64,000 nucleotides of DNA from an uncultured Lachnospiraceae bacterium (GCA_910588825.1 CAJURF010000005.1:1-64000), one strand, 5' to 3'. Numbered from the stretch's first letter, positions 1 to 9,990 are shown. Notes: a model not told the origin generated them from the letters alone. Translations and numbers: made by a program.

Positions 1-27
1 TCTGTTATGCCTCCTCTTTGAGACGAA

Positions 28-612
28 TCATTGACCTGTTTCGCAATTACCTAAGTAATATTCAGCAACTTCATCGTCTTGAGCGATTGCATCATCAAAA
101 TTGTTAATGGCTATTTTATAACACTCCTCAGATGTATCATCCGGGAGCGAATATTTATATTCTTCTGTTCTGTCGATCTTGATCATTGCAATTTCCAGAT
201 AGAGCTTGCCTCGTTCAGCAAATTGCTCTGCATTCGCTCCTCCACGATCAATCAATTCATCAATCATTGCAAGCCGTTCCACATAATTATTCTGTGAAAA
301 ATCACTTAATCTGTACACCATCTTTGCAAGACACAGGCGAAAAGCCCCATTCTGCGAACTGGAAAAAAACACAACACTCAATATTATAAATATCAACAGT
401 ATTAGTGCTCCAAAAACCAATCTAATCCTATTAATCCACGGTGCTACAATTTCGCCATATCCTCGTATACTCGGAATTTGAATAAACAATGCCCACAATT
501 CTGAAATTAAGAGAATTACAAGGAGGAGCATTCCATATCCTGCATATGAGATGTCGAAAAAGGCCTTCAGTTCAGATTCTTGCTTTAAGTACGACTTTTT
601 CCAGCAAATCAA
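28..612 (-). CDS. Membrane protein with TPR-like C-terminal part, unknown function
   Basis: 194 residues. Two hydrophobic segments (about residues 25-45 and 68-85) are followed by a soluble helical part of about 105 residues. Its spacing of Ala, Tyr and Leu, and segments such as 'CYKIAINNFDDAIAQD', look like tetratricopeptide repeats. It is the last gene visible in the polysaccharide cluster, about 100 bp after the FdtB-like gene and on the same strand. The start codon would be TTG and is not backed by an ideal ribosome binding site, so the N-terminus is uncertain. It may take part in export or assembly of the polysaccharide, but nothing in the sequence proves this. Confidence 0.55.
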   Translation of the reverse strand: MICWKKSYLKQESELKAFFDISYAGYGMLLLVILLISELWALFIQIPSIRGYGEIVAPWINRIRLVFGALILLIFIILSVVFFSSSQNGAFRLCLAKMVYRLSDFSQNNYVERLAMIDELIDRGGANAEQFAERGKLYLEIAMIKIDRTEEYKYSLPDDTSEECYKIAINNFDDAIAQDDEVAEYYLGNCETGQ

Positions 613-710
613 AGTCCTTTAAAATGCCTTCTCTGGTAAAAAGATCAACCTATATTTCAACCGCACAGGTGGAAATATTTTCATTAAATAAAAATCACTC
701 TCTACCAATA

Positions 711-1811
711 TTATTCTTTGAATTTATTAAGTGTACTTATTACAAAATCAATCTGATTCTCTGTCATTCCATAATACATAGGTAGACTGAGTTGTGTGGC
801 GCTAATTTCTTCGGCAATCGGAAGACTACCTGTTGAAATAAGTAAATCTTTATAACATTCTTGCTGATGAATCGCTATTGGATAATGCCTACTTGTAGAT
901 ATTCCATTTTCTTTCATATATTTCGAAAGACATTTCACATTTCTTGTTCTCACTGAAAAGATATGCCATACAGGTGTTACATTATCCATGACATATGGCA
1001 GTATAATTTCCCGATTTCTTATCTCTTTTAAATATCTACACGCAATTTTCTGTCTTTCCTTATTCATTCTTTTCAGATGCGGAAGTTTTGTTGATAGAAA
1101 TGCCGCTTGTATTTCATCCAGTCTGGAATTATTTCCTTTGTAAATATGGCGATATTTGTAATTAGAGCCATAATTTCCTAATGCTCTAATTTTATCAGCT
1201 AATTTCTTATCATTTGTTACAACTGCACCTGCATCTCCCAAGGCACCTAAATTCTTTCCTGGATAAAAACTAAAACCAGCAACATTACCGAAACTTCCAA
1301 CTACACGCCCTCTATAAAGTGCACCATGAGCCTGGGCACAATCTTCAACTACATATAAATTATGTTTCTCTGCAATTTCCAAAATTCTATCCATATCACA
1401 AGGCTGTCCATACAAATGAACAGGCATAATTGCCCTAGTTTTGTCCGTAATTTTTTTTTCTATTCTATCCGGATCGATATTATAAGTTCTTATATCTGGC
1501 TCAACAAAAACGGGAACTGCACCAGTATATGTAACTGCCAGAGCTGTTGCTATAAATGTATTCGACGGAACAAGTACCTCATCACCGTATCCTATTCCTA
1601 GTGCTTTTAATGACAGCATCAACGCATCCAAACCACTCCCCACTCCAACACAAAACTTAACATTACAAAACTTCGCAAAACTCCTTTCGAAATTCCCCCC
1701 CTCTATTCCTCGTATATACCAACTACGCTCATAAACTCTTTCAAATGCACTTCTTAGTTCACTGTCTATTTCTTTTTCCATTACTCGAAAACTTACAAAC
1801 GGAACTATCAT
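711..1811 (-). CDS. DegT/DnrJ/EryC1 sugar aminotransferase, FdtB/QdtB-like
   Basis: PLP-dependent aminotransferase of the nucleotide-sugar type, 366 residues, full length for the family. The PLP Lys is about residue 186 in 'FYPGKNLGALGD', and the ring-nitrogen Asp is about residue 157 in 'VVEDCAQAHGA'. The start abuts the stop of the FdtA-like isomerase with no gap. That pairing is typical of the dTDP-3-amino-3,6-dideoxy-hexose routes (Fucp3N or Quip3N): the isomerase makes the 3-keto sugar and this enzyme aminates it. The N-acetyltransferase and the dTDP-glucose enzymes RmlA/RmlB are not in the window, so the exact sugar cannot be fixed. Family assignment is firm; the Fuc3N versus Qui3N choice is open. 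Confidence 0.88.
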   Translation of the reverse strand: MIVPFVSFRVMEKEIDSELRSAFERVYERSWYIRGIEGGNFERSFAKFCNVKFCVGVGSGLDALMLSLKALGIGYGDEVLVPSNTFIATALAVTYTGAVPVFVEPDIRTYNIDPDRIEKKITDKTRAIMPVHLYGQPCDMDRILEIAEKHNLYVVEDCAQAHGALYRGRVVGSFGNVAGFSFYPGKNLGALGDAGAVVTNDKKLADKIRALGNYGSNYKYRHIYKGNNSRLDEIQAAFLSTKLPHLKRMNKERQKIACRYLKEIRNREIILPYVMDNVTPVWHIFSVRTRNVKCLSKYMKENGISTSRHYPIAIHQQECYKDLLISTGSLPIAEEISATQLSLPMYYGMTENQIDFVISTLNKFKE

Positions 1812-2225
1812 CTAGCTACTCCCTCCATTGTCATTTACTAAATTTAGAAATTCATCATAATCCCTGATATAATCATTTTCATCGTACAATTCTGATGCCA
1901 TAACCATCAAAACTGCATCGGAAGAAAAATCAAACATTTCCCTCCACATATTATTTGAAACATAAAGACCCTCATACGGTTTTTCCAAATTAACCACTTT
2001 TTGTTCATTTCCATTATCAAGCCTTACTTTACAGCTTCCATGGATACAAACTAAAATCTGCTCCAAAGCCCTATGAGCATGTTTACCGCGCACGACACCC
2101 TTTGATGTATCATACATATAATAGACTCTCTTGATATGAAACGGAATATCTTTAAATTCTTCTAACGCTACCAACTGTCCTCTATCATCTCCATGTGGCT
2201 GAAACATATATTTTATCACTTGCAT
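1812..2225 (-). CDS. Cupin dTDP-4-keto-6-deoxyglucose 3,4-ketoisomerase, FdtA/QdtA/WxcM-like
   Basis: 137 residues, the normal length of the single-domain FdtA/QdtA cupins. It shows the diagnostic 'RGKHAHRALEQ' segment with the catalytic His pair, the beta-strand 'ILVCIHGSCKVRLDNG' and the C-terminal 'YDENDYIRDYDEF' of this family. It would convert dTDP-4-keto-6-deoxyglucose to a 3-keto isomer for the aminotransferase encoded immediately downstream (stop and start codons are adjacent). The 3,6- versus 4-epimer outcome (Fuc versus Qui series) depends on a few active-site residues that I cannot decide by eye. Confidence 0.88.
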   Translation of the reverse strand: MQVIKYMFQPHGDDRGQLVALEEFKDIPFHIKRVYYMYDTSKGVVRGKHAHRALEQILVCIHGSCKVRLDNGNEQKVVNLEKPYEGLYVSNNMWREMFDFSSDAVLMVMASELYDENDYIRDYDEFLNLVNDNGGSS

Positions 2226-2254
2226 TATAAAGCTTCTCCTACCAATGAAATATA

Positions 2255-4702
2255 TTATTGAGAATTCTCACTAGATAATGTAATTTCCTGCTGCACACTC
2301 TCTAGCGTACTATAAAACTTTTTTTCTGTTTCTGTCCACATACCCCCATATGCTGGAATAAAAATCATCACTAATTTTAATATAACATTTAAAGGATATA
2401 TGGTATATCGTTCAATTTTGTTACTTCTATTTTTCAATTCCCTTTGGAGAAATTGTATATATTTTTTACAAAAAGAATCTTTTACATACCGCTTTGCCAA
2501 AATATTATTGGTTGAATAAAAATCTTTTTTCAATAGACACTCCCATTTTTTATCTTGTGAAGTAGATATTCCAGATCCATATTCATAAAAGCATACATTT
2601 TGAGGAAAATAGTCAAACTCAATGCCATCCATCGCCATTAATCTATATATGCTATCTTCCGCATATTTTACAATACCAGTTAACTCCAAAAGATATTCAC
2701 ATATCAATTCTCTATTTACCATAAAATCTGCACCACATATTAAATCCCAAAGATATAGGTAAGATGCCATTCTTATTTTTATTGGAATCCTCAATTTATA
2801 TATCCATAAATTTCTCGGACTATTTTTTATATGAATGCAAACTGCTTTTTTTTGATCACAATAATATATTGCTTTTCCAAAAGACACAAGACTCCCTCGG
2901 TTTTCACACCATTCAAACCATTCTTTAAGTATTGTATTTTTACAACAATAATCTCCAGGTGATATTAATCTAACATATTTTCCTCGTGCTGTTTTTACTG
3001 CTTTATATATATTTCTACAAGTTCCTTTATTAAATTCAGAACCAAGCAATTTGTAATTTTTAAAACCCCAATTTCTAAATATTTTTTCAAGTTTATCAAA
3101 ATGATTATCTTCTGATCCATCATCTGTTACTAATATCTCATAACGAACTCCCTTTTGAAGCAAAACAGAATATATAACTTTCTCTAATTTTCTCCAATCA
3201 GAATTATATGTTGCAATAATAATACTAATATCAAATTCTTCTCTATATATATAGGCTCCTGCAAAAAAACTGTTTTCCATACAATATGTATAATATAGCG
3301 GCATTATTCGAATCAAAGAAAATAAAAATCGAGTTGAAATACTCGTTCGAAATTTATTATGAAAACATTTTCTAAACTCTTGAGAAATATAATTAGCATT
3401 TATCTTTTCTATTATTGGTATATAATTTGAGCTCTGTTCTTTAATAATTTTATCTAAATTACTTTTGAAATCTTCTTTTGATATTACAGCATTTTTTATT
3501 TTACTTTCTAAATTTGAACGATAGTTTAAATCCTTATAAAGATGATCAAATTCTAGAATAAATTCATTTTCAGAATAGAACAGAATTTTCTTTTCATATT
3601 CCCTTTTTAATACTCCTCTACTTTTTATTCCCTTATCCATAATCAATGGGATAATTCCAGACATAGCTGCGTATTGTATCATCAATCTGTCTATATATGG
3701 ATAAATCGAGAGATACAAATCACAATTTCTCAATATTTCGATCAAATCACTACGCTCCTGCGTATAAAATACCCTTCCAGAGAAATCTTTTTCCAGCTTT
3801 CTTAATTGCTTATTATCTCCATATCCTGCATGCCAAAATTTTACAGACAAATACTTTTCCAATATATTTCTGACTATCGTGTAGTAACTATCATCACTAA
3901 TATTTGATTTTAAAAAAAATCCACCAGAAAACAGTACAAAATCATTTTTTTCTTTCATAAATGGATATCCTTTAAAGTTATCTTCATTCATCATATTTAT
4001 AATTGGATAATATGGTTGAATCATAATTTTTTCTTTTCTTATATTTCTATGATTAAGTGATATAGAAGCCCCATAATTTCTAAAATCAAGACAATAATCA
4101 AAGGCATTCTTTCCTAGCCAAAAAGCGTGATCCATTAAGTTGATCTGATATCTAATAGTAACGCCTTTCAATCTATTAAAAGCCAATATACCTGATACGT
4201 CAGATGGAATTGTATGCAAAAAAGTACATACTGGGTGTTTAGACTCGATAGTTGTAATCAAATATTCGCTTCGACTAATAATATTAATATTCCAGGGAAC
4301 GGGTATTATATCTGCTTTTGAGTTATTAAGAAGTTCAGTAATATGAGGAATAGCTTCTACTCGATTACTATTTATTATATAAGTTACATGAAAGTCCAAT
4401 TTACATAATGCATCAAGGTATATATATGCAAAACCTCCAAAATCAAATCCAAGTGCATCGTAAAATACAATATTTTTGTCATTTCTATTAGCTATTAGTT
4501 CATCGTTTAGTTTTCCGATTTTGTTTCCTATTTCTAACAAATAGTCTTCTAATTCTTCATCAACGTGTTTTTGACCATATTCAAACAAAATAGTTGCTAT
4601 GGAAGAAATCAACATTAAAGCCTTTTCGTATTGTCTACATTTTATAAATTTTTCAACTTTTCTTTTTAATTTTTCAATTTTTTTTTCTATTTTGGTTATC
4701 AT
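2255..4702 (-). CDS. Large two-domain glycosyltransferase (GT-B-like plus GT2)
   Basis: 815 residues. The C-terminal part (about 490-700) is a GT2/GT-A domain with 'DISIIIATYNSDW', the nucleotide-binding 'VTDDGSEDN' and 'GKYVRLISPGDYC' in the DxD region. The N-terminal part (about 75-430) has no GT2 features. It resembles a GT-B fold: an early glycine-rich segment near 'GFDFGGFAYIYLDAL', and a late donor-domain-like stretch around 'NCDLYLSIYPYIDRLMIQYAAMSG'. So the protein may add two sugars in succession. It has no signal peptide and probably acts at the cytoplasmic face of the membrane. The gene is very AT-rich, like its upstream neighbours. The GT2 call is firm; the N-terminal call is inference. 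Confidence 0.75.
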   Translation of the reverse strand: MITKIEKKIEKLKRKVEKFIKCRQYEKALMLISSIATILFEYGQKHVDEELEDYLLEIGNKIGKLNDELIANRNDKNIVFYDALGFDFGGFAYIYLDALCKLDFHVTYIINSNRVEAIPHITELLNNSKADIIPVPWNINIISRSEYLITTIESKHPVCTFLHTIPSDVSGILAFNRLKGVTIRYQINLMDHAFWLGKNAFDYCLDFRNYGASISLNHRNIRKEKIMIQPYYPIINMMNEDNFKGYPFMKEKNDFVLFSGGFFLKSNISDDSYYTIVRNILEKYLSVKFWHAGYGDNKQLRKLEKDFSGRVFYTQERSDLIEILRNCDLYLSIYPYIDRLMIQYAAMSGIIPLIMDKGIKSRGVLKREYEKKILFYSENEFILEFDHLYKDLNYRSNLESKIKNAVISKEDFKSNLDKIIKEQSSNYIPIIEKINANYISQEFRKCFHNKFRTSISTRFLFSLIRIMPLYYTYCMENSFFAGAYIYREEFDISIIIATYNSDWRKLEKVIYSVLLQKGVRYEILVTDDGSEDNHFDKLEKIFRNWGFKNYKLLGSEFNKGTCRNIYKAVKTARGKYVRLISPGDYCCKNTILKEWFEWCENRGSLVSFGKAIYYCDQKKAVCIHIKNSPRNLWIYKLRIPIKIRMASYLYLWDLICGADFMVNRELICEYLLELTGIVKYAEDSIYRLMAMDGIEFDYFPQNVCFYEYGSGISTSQDKKWECLLKKDFYSTNNILAKRYVKDSFCKKYIQFLQRELKNRSNKIERYTIYPLNVILKLVMIFIPAYGGMWTETEKKFYSTLESVQQEITLSSENSQ

Positions 4703-4775
4703 ACAATCCTCCTTTCCATATTACTTGACAGTGAATCTGAATACAGTTGATTACTATTTTATCTCTGAATGAAAA

Positions 4776-5825
4776 TTAAAAATAGGCATCAAAATTTATA
4801 CCACGATACATTGCCACAAACATGAATAATATATTAGCACTTGATATTACAAATAGGCAAATATTTCTTCCGCGTATGGTCATACTACTCTCTACAATTC
4901 CAAAAAGAAAAAATAGTGCGAGATAAAATTCCATAAATAATCGATTAATTTCATCAATATATAGCAATAATCCAGATACAGCTATGCCAAACAACCCAAA
5001 TCTATATAACATTGATATTGCACGAATTTTTTCTTCAGATAAATCTTCTCTATTCAAAGCATCTTTTACGGCATATTCCCATAACAAAAAAAGGACAACA
5101 GCCAACATTCCACCCCAAATTAAAAACGAATCAAAAGAAAAGGATTTTGCCTGGTACAGAAAAACTTTGGATGTAAGATCAAAATTCAAAGCCATATTAT
5201 ACATTCGATTACCTATTGCTGTTCCAAGAAATGCTACTAATGTAACAATATAAATCTCTATTTTTCGAATTGTATAACTATCAAAAAGGCTTGTTAACAT
5301 CAAATAACCTATCATTAAATCCGTCAACAGACCTAATGCATGAAAAAATGGTGCTATAATACATAAAATAATACAAAATACATATTTTCTTTTCACACAA
5401 TAGTATATTGCCAACATACTTAAAAAGGCTACAACAGTATTCCTGATTCGTATACAATCATAGTACATAACGAATAAAGAATAGAAAAATATAACGTATT
5501 GAATTCTTGGGCAAAATTCTTTCCATTTAACAAATGTAAAAATGATAACCAAATACAACAAAATTAAAAAAAATTTATAATCTGTTAAACCTGCTATACT
5601 TAAAATTTTATGAACAGACCACATTCCAGATTCAGTAAATGGTCCATATCCATGATCATATGCAAGTTTGTAAACCTTGTAATCAGGATTATTCGGTGTA
5701 AATATTAACAAAAACCCAACAAAGATAAGAGCAATATATCCTATATCAATTTGTTTTATTTTTATTTTTCCTTGTATATTCAGTAATATAAATATAGATA
5801 GAGTAATTATAGAATATGTGATCAA
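4776..5825 (-). CDS. EpsG/Wzy-like polysaccharide polymerase
   Basis: 349 residues, almost wholly hydrophobic, with about nine or ten membrane segments. EpsG-family hallmarks are visible: 'NNPDYKVYKLAYDHGYGP' in the first large extracellular loop, then 'IRIRNTVVAFLSMLAIYY' and 'APFFHALGL'. It is the expected polymerase of a Wzx/Wzy-dependent cluster, joining lipid-linked repeat units outside the membrane. No Wzx flippase is visible in the window, so one is presumably encoded to the left. Position between glycosyltransferases and very low GC agree with the role. Confidence 0.8.
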   Translation of the reverse strand: MITYSIITLSIFILLNIQGKIKIKQIDIGYIALIFVGFLLIFTPNNPDYKVYKLAYDHGYGPFTESGMWSVHKILSIAGLTDYKFFLILLYLVIIFTFVKWKEFCPRIQYVIFFYSLFVMYYDCIRIRNTVVAFLSMLAIYYCVKRKYVFCIILCIIAPFFHALGLLTDLMIGYLMLTSLFDSYTIRKIEIYIVTLVAFLGTAIGNRMYNMALNFDLTSKVFLYQAKSFSFDSFLIWGGMLAVVLFLLWEYAVKDALNREDLSEEKIRAISMLYRFGLFGIAVSGLLLYIDEINRLFMEFYLALFFLFGIVESSMTIRGRNICLFVISSANILFMFVAMYRGINFDAYF

Positions 5826-6026
5826 TTCATATGGCTCCCTTTTTATATTTTTAAATAAAATTATTTCAATTTTCGCATAATTTTTTTGGAGGGTAAAAAT
5901 CCCTCAATAACTACGTTTCTAACTGCCCGCCAATAGATGCATTTGCAGGATGGATGTGCTTTTTACTTTATAGGTGCCCACATGTTGTAATCTACTGGCA
6001 GAAAGCAGCATCCCTCTGTCCAATAT

Positions 6027-6866
6027 TTAATTTTTGTATTGATGAGATGTCAAACCTGCTCTGATTCCTCTCCATGCATATATTAGTTTTACTTTTTTAT
6101 CCTTTTCAATAAGAATAAGTCTTATTGTTTCTATGCATAGAGAGAAAAGCAATTTCATACATAAAAACGGTAATTGGTGATAATATTTTTTATAAATAAG
6201 AATATTATTTCTATATTTATAATAATATCTATTTGGTTTGTGTGCTAAATGCCGTATATGTAAAAATCTACCTTTTTCAAATTCGCCTATTTTATGTATC
6301 ATATATGCTTCATTTATTTGTAATAATTTATATCCTTTCAATAGCAAATTGAATGAAAAATCTATATCTACACAATCTACAAAAAAGTTATTATCATATC
6401 CACCTATGTATAGTGCAGTTTTTACATCAACTAAATTGCCTGATGTAATCAAAAAATTTACTCGCTTTTCTTTCCGCCTATTACCAATTTTTTTCTTGCT
6501 TCCATATGATGGACCAACTGATACTACGCCTTTATCAATATTAATTTTATTCATCAACATCTTTATCGTATCTTTACTAATTTCCGAATCCTGATCTAAT
6601 GTCAATAGCAATTTTTTCTTATTCGTATCTGCATAAATAAGGCCTTGATTTAAAGCATATGCTATTCCCATATTTTTCTCATTATGTATAATTTTTACAT
6701 TTTCTATTTTATATAATATGTCTATAATTTCTTTTTTATATTCAGAGCCGTTATCTACAATAACTATGTCTGTAAATATAGCACTCATCTTTTTTACTCT
6801 CGATACTATTTCACTGTCACCATTAAAAAAGACAATCAATATAGTAATATCATCATAAGTATACAA
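6027..6866 (-). CDS. GT2 glycosyltransferase, rhamnosyltransferase-like
   Basis: 279 residues, single GT-A domain. Visible motifs are 'ITILIVFFNGD' (first strand), 'IVIVDNGSE' (UDP/dTDP binding), 'NMGIAYALNQGL', 'LLLTLDQDSEI' (DxD-like metal site) and 'VDCVDIDFSFNLLLKGYKL' (catalytic base region). The LDQDS form and the following layout are typical of WbbL/RfbF-like rhamnosyltransferases, but the donor sugar cannot be told from sequence. Cytoplasmic, probably peripheral to the membrane. The stop lies about 200 bp before the polymerase start, a long gap within this operon. Confidence 0.82.
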   Translation of the reverse strand: MYTYDDITILIVFFNGDSEIVSRVKKMSAIFTDIVIVDNGSEYKKEIIDILYKIENVKIIHNEKNMGIAYALNQGLIYADTNKKKLLLTLDQDSEISKDTIKMLMNKINIDKGVVSVGPSYGSKKKIGNRRKEKRVNFLITSGNLVDVKTALYIGGYDNNFFVDCVDIDFSFNLLLKGYKLLQINEAYMIHKIGEFEKGRFLHIRHLAHKPNRYYYKYRNNILIYKKYYHQLPFLCMKLLFSLCIETIRLILIEKDKKVKLIYAWRGIRAGLTSHQYKN

Positions 6867-6885
6867 TTTTATTTTTCCACTCCAT

Positions 6886-7704
6886 CTATGAATAAAATAT
6901 TTTTAAAATATAATCTATGGATTCCTTCCACATTTGAAATCTATTCTTGTAGTTAATTTTTCCTGTTACAGAACTTTCATTATGTTCTATTTTTAAGGAT
7001 GAATCATAAAAACACTTTAAACTATTCTTTTCTAACATTTCTCCAACAAATGCTTCTTCACTATACATTTTAACACCATACTCAAGTCCTCTTAATTTTT
7101 TTATAAATTCCAAAGTAAATATCATATAGCAACCATGAGGAGAATATACATAACAACTATCAGTTTGTTCTTTTTGTCTTTTTATTCTCGTCTTAATTTC
7201 AGACATATTTAGATACATTTTAGCCAGTATAGGTTTACTAAAAATTTTACTCAATTTCTTGTAATGATATTTTGATATCCTTTTCTTATAATGAGGATTA
7301 GAATAGCTTTTACTCTTTAAGCTATATACATTTGGCGCAATGCATCCCACAAATTTTTTGTAATTCTTTTCTAAAAGGTTTTCGAAAAAGCAATTACTAC
7401 AATAATGTATATCCGTATTAGATAATATAATAAATTTATACTGATTCAGACAAATTTCTCTTGTTATAAAAAGTAATGCATTTAAATACCCAATATTCAA
7501 TTTATAATCATAAATATAAATGTTTTCATATCCCATTTTTCTCCATAATTTTTTTGTATTTTCAAGTTGATGCTTAGAATTCTTATTAACAACAATTGCA
7601 ATATCAACTAATTTCTCTTGATTTTTATTTATTTCTTCAATATAATTATATACCTCGTCAGGATTATCATAATACACAATAATATTTAAGCATTTCATAA
7701 TCAT
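6886..7704 (-). CDS. GT2-family glycosyltransferase
   Basis: 272 residues. It is divergent but keeps the GT-A layout: first strand 'LNIIVYYDNPDEV', 'NIGYLNALLFITREI' in the place of the usual NxGxxxAxNxG motif, 'IILSNTDIHYCSNCFF' as the DxD region, and 'MYSEEAFVGEMLEKNSL' as the acceptor/base region. It is rich in Lys, Asn and Ile, in line with the AT-rich block. It is 19 bp upstream of the next GT2 gene, so the two are co-transcribed. Substrate unknown. Confidence 0.72.
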   Translation of the reverse strand: MIMKCLNIIVYYDNPDEVYNYIEEINKNQEKLVDIAIVVNKNSKHQLENTKKLWRKMGYENIYIYDYKLNIGYLNALLFITREICLNQYKFIILSNTDIHYCSNCFFENLLEKNYKKFVGCIAPNVYSLKSKSYSNPHYKKRISKYHYKKLSKIFSKPILAKMYLNMSEIKTRIKRQKEQTDSCYVYSPHGCYMIFTLEFIKKLRGLEYGVKMYSEEAFVGEMLEKNSLKCFYDSSLKIEHNESSVTGKINYKNRFQMWKESIDYILKIFYS

Positions 7705-7880
7705 TTACCACGCGCAACATATTTCTTTGATAACGACTCTTGATGTAATCTTATATATTATTGCCACCGATTTCAAAGAATATATTTTGGCATAACTGCT
7801 GAATTATCAATGGTTTCATCACATTGCAAATTTAGAAAACAACATGGAACAAATAATATTTCCAATATAATTAAAAATAA

Positions 7881-9104
7881 TTATTTGTTCTCTATATTAG
7901 CTAAATTATTCTTCATAATTATTTTATAAGTATTTTTCACATTGAATTCTTTCACTAAAATCCTATAGGCTAAATTCCCCATTGATTTATTGATTATATT
8001 GATCTCTCCTACTTTTTTTGAAAACTTTTCTACGTTATTACTTTCACACCACCATCCAAATTTCTTCTCGACAATTAATTTTCCGATATCTGTGGCTATA
8101 TCGGTAACTGCAAAAACGGGAAGCCTTGCATTCATATAGCTTAATAATCGGCTTGGAAAGTTTGGTATTGAAAATCTATAATCAAGAAATATCAACCCTA
8201 TATCACATGAGGCTACTACTTTGTTATAATCATCTTTCGGGAGCCATTGATGTAAACAAACATTTGCTAGATCATTTTTTTTTATATAGTTCTGAATATG
8301 CATGTATTCGGTACCATTTCCAACAATAGTAAAAAAAACGCTTTCGTTGAACTTTTGACTTTGAAGGCATTGCAACATAAAATCTATTCCTTGGGGCTTT
8401 CCAAGATTTCCTCCATAAATAAATACAATCTTATCCTGTGGTATATTGTATTTATCCCGTATTGCCATTTTTTCTTGAATACTAATACTCATATCAATCG
8501 GTTCAATACTATTTGGGCATACCTCTATTTTAGCAGAAGTAATTTCTGGATTATGTTTTAATATGTACGCTACATTTGCTTCAGACATACAACCAATCCT
8601 ATCTGAAATTGCATATAGCTTTTTTTCTCTTTTTCTAAAATATTTATATAGTACCCCTTTCAAACCGCTTTTACTTAGCAATCCAATATCTAATGCATTC
8701 TGCGGAAATATATCTTTTAATAAAAGATATGTTCTTGCACTATCTCTTTTTTTTATATATTCAACAACTTTAAAAACCGTAATAGGCGGAGTCGAATAGA
8801 GAACCAAGTCAAATCTAACATTTTTAAAATATTTCTTGATTCCCATTATAAAACGTGACTCGATACTAATAGTACTAATACCCTTTTCAATAATATTTGT
8901 TTTTTGAATATTACCAATCTTCAATTTTAATATTATACTATTAAATTCACTGATTAAATATGTATTTTGCTTTTTTCTGCGTTCAACTGGCGATATAAGA
9001 TAAATCCTATGTCCATTTTTAACAAACTCTCTTAATAGATCTGTGTAAATATTACGTTCTTCAATTGATTCAACATCAATCAATGTAAGAAAAAGTACAT
9101 TCAT
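7881..9104 (-). CDS. GT4-family glycosyltransferase, WbuB-like
   Basis: 407 residues, GT-B fold. The N-terminal acceptor domain has 'LLREFVKNGHRIYLISP', 'DLVLYSTPPITVF' and 'LLLKDIFPQNALDIGLL', a pattern seen in WbuB-like GalNAc/FucNAc transferases. The C-terminal donor domain has 'KIVFIYGGNLGKPQGIDF' and 'CDIGLIFLDYRFSIPNFPSRLLSYM'; 'PSRLLSYM' occupies the place of the usual E-x7-E region. In such clusters this enzyme often adds the second sugar to the lipid-linked initiating sugar. Cytoplasmic side of the membrane. About 205 bp separate it from the acetyltransferase upstream. Confidence 0.82.
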   Translation of the reverse strand: MNVLFLTLIDVESIEERNIYTDLLREFVKNGHRIYLISPVERRKKQNTYLISEFNSIILKLKIGNIQKTNIIEKGISTISIESRFIMGIKKYFKNVRFDLVLYSTPPITVFKVVEYIKKRDSARTYLLLKDIFPQNALDIGLLSKSGLKGVLYKYFRKREKKLYAISDRIGCMSEANVAYILKHNPEITSAKIEVCPNSIEPIDMSISIQEKMAIRDKYNIPQDKIVFIYGGNLGKPQGIDFMLQCLQSQKFNESVFFTIVGNGTEYMHIQNYIKKNDLANVCLHQWLPKDDYNKVVASCDIGLIFLDYRFSIPNFPSRLLSYMNARLPVFAVTDIATDIGKLIVEKKFGWWCESNNVEKFSKKVGEINIINKSMGNLAYRILVKEFNVKNTYKIIMKNNLANIENK

Positions 9105-9309
9105 ACTTTCACCTTGTGCCTTCTCAAAATTTTTTAATGCTATATAGTTGGCAACTAAGTATCGTAACTACGCCGAGTATGGTTGCTCTATGTCACTACA
9201 TCTTCGTACGAGTACGCATCTAGAAAGACTATATATTCGTTATTTTTTATCACTGAACATTCAAACATTAAATCTTCCAACTCGCTCTAAAACATATATA
9301 ATATTTTAG

Positions 9310-9924
9310 TTATTCTATATCGATTTTCCTAGCCGGAACTCCTACATATGTTCCCTTTTCTATAATATCATTTATAACTACAGCTCCGGCACCTATCATA
9401 CAGCAACTAGTGATTTCTATATTATTGCTTATTGTAGCGCCAGCGCCAACCCATGTATTTTTTCCAAGAATAACAGTCCCAGCCAAATGAGCTCCTATTG
9501 AAATATGAACATAATCTCCTATCTGGCAATCATGATCAACTGACGAACATGTATTAATGATACACCCTTTTCCTATAGTACTCCCTGGATTAACAACCGC
9601 ACCGGCCATTACAATTGTTCCTTCACCGATAACTGTATCTTCCGCAATTACTGCATTTGGATGTATCAATACTGGAACTGTAATACCAATTTTTTCTAAT
9701 TTTTCATGAATTTTTTGACGGATAGTCGCATTTCCAATTGCTACAAATACATCATTACCAGTTCTTTCTGCCAGACTACTTTTTCCTATTACTTGATAGC
9801 AACCACAGGTTTGTATTCTCTCATCATCATCCAGAAAAACCATAGAATCATATCCACTTTTCAACGCAATATCAGCGACAACTTTACCATGGCCGCTTGC
9901 TCCAATAATTGTTAGCTGTTTCAT
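9310..9924 (-). CDS. NeuD/PglD-like sugar O/N-acetyltransferase
   Basis: 204 residues, full length for the family. It has an N-terminal Rossmann-like nucleotide-sugar domain ('IIGASGHGKVVADIA') followed by a left-handed beta-helix of hexapeptide repeats. The catalytic His is in 'NTCSSVDHDCQIGDYVHI', and the end is 'GVPARKI'. With the aminotransferase and sugar transferase just upstream it reproduces the PglE-PglC-PglD grouping, where PglD acetylates UDP-4-amino-sugar to di-N-acetylbacillosamine. A NeuD-like role is possible but no sialic acid genes are present. Confidence 0.85.
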   Translation of the reverse strand: MKQLTIIGASGHGKVVADIALKSGYDSMVFLDDDERIQTCGCYQVIGKSSLAERTGNDVFVAIGNATIRQKIHEKLEKIGITVPVLIHPNAVIAEDTVIGEGTIVMAGAVVNPGSTIGKGCIINTCSSVDHDCQIGDYVHISIGAHLAGTVILGKNTWVGAGATISNNIEITSCCMIGAGAVVINDIIEKGTYVGVPARKIDIE

Positions 9925-9990
9925 TTTCTTTTGTACCTGATTTCCATATCTATTGACACATTCCTTGACAATTTAGGCATTTCTTCCGTC

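Noticed and set aside
5880..6020. Inverted repeat GCCAATAGAT/ATCTACTGGC and hairpin GAGGG/CCCTC in the gap before the polymerase gene
   Set aside because: One mismatch and a 60-base loop for the first; the second is not followed by a U-tract on the transcribed strand. Too weak to call a terminator or element.
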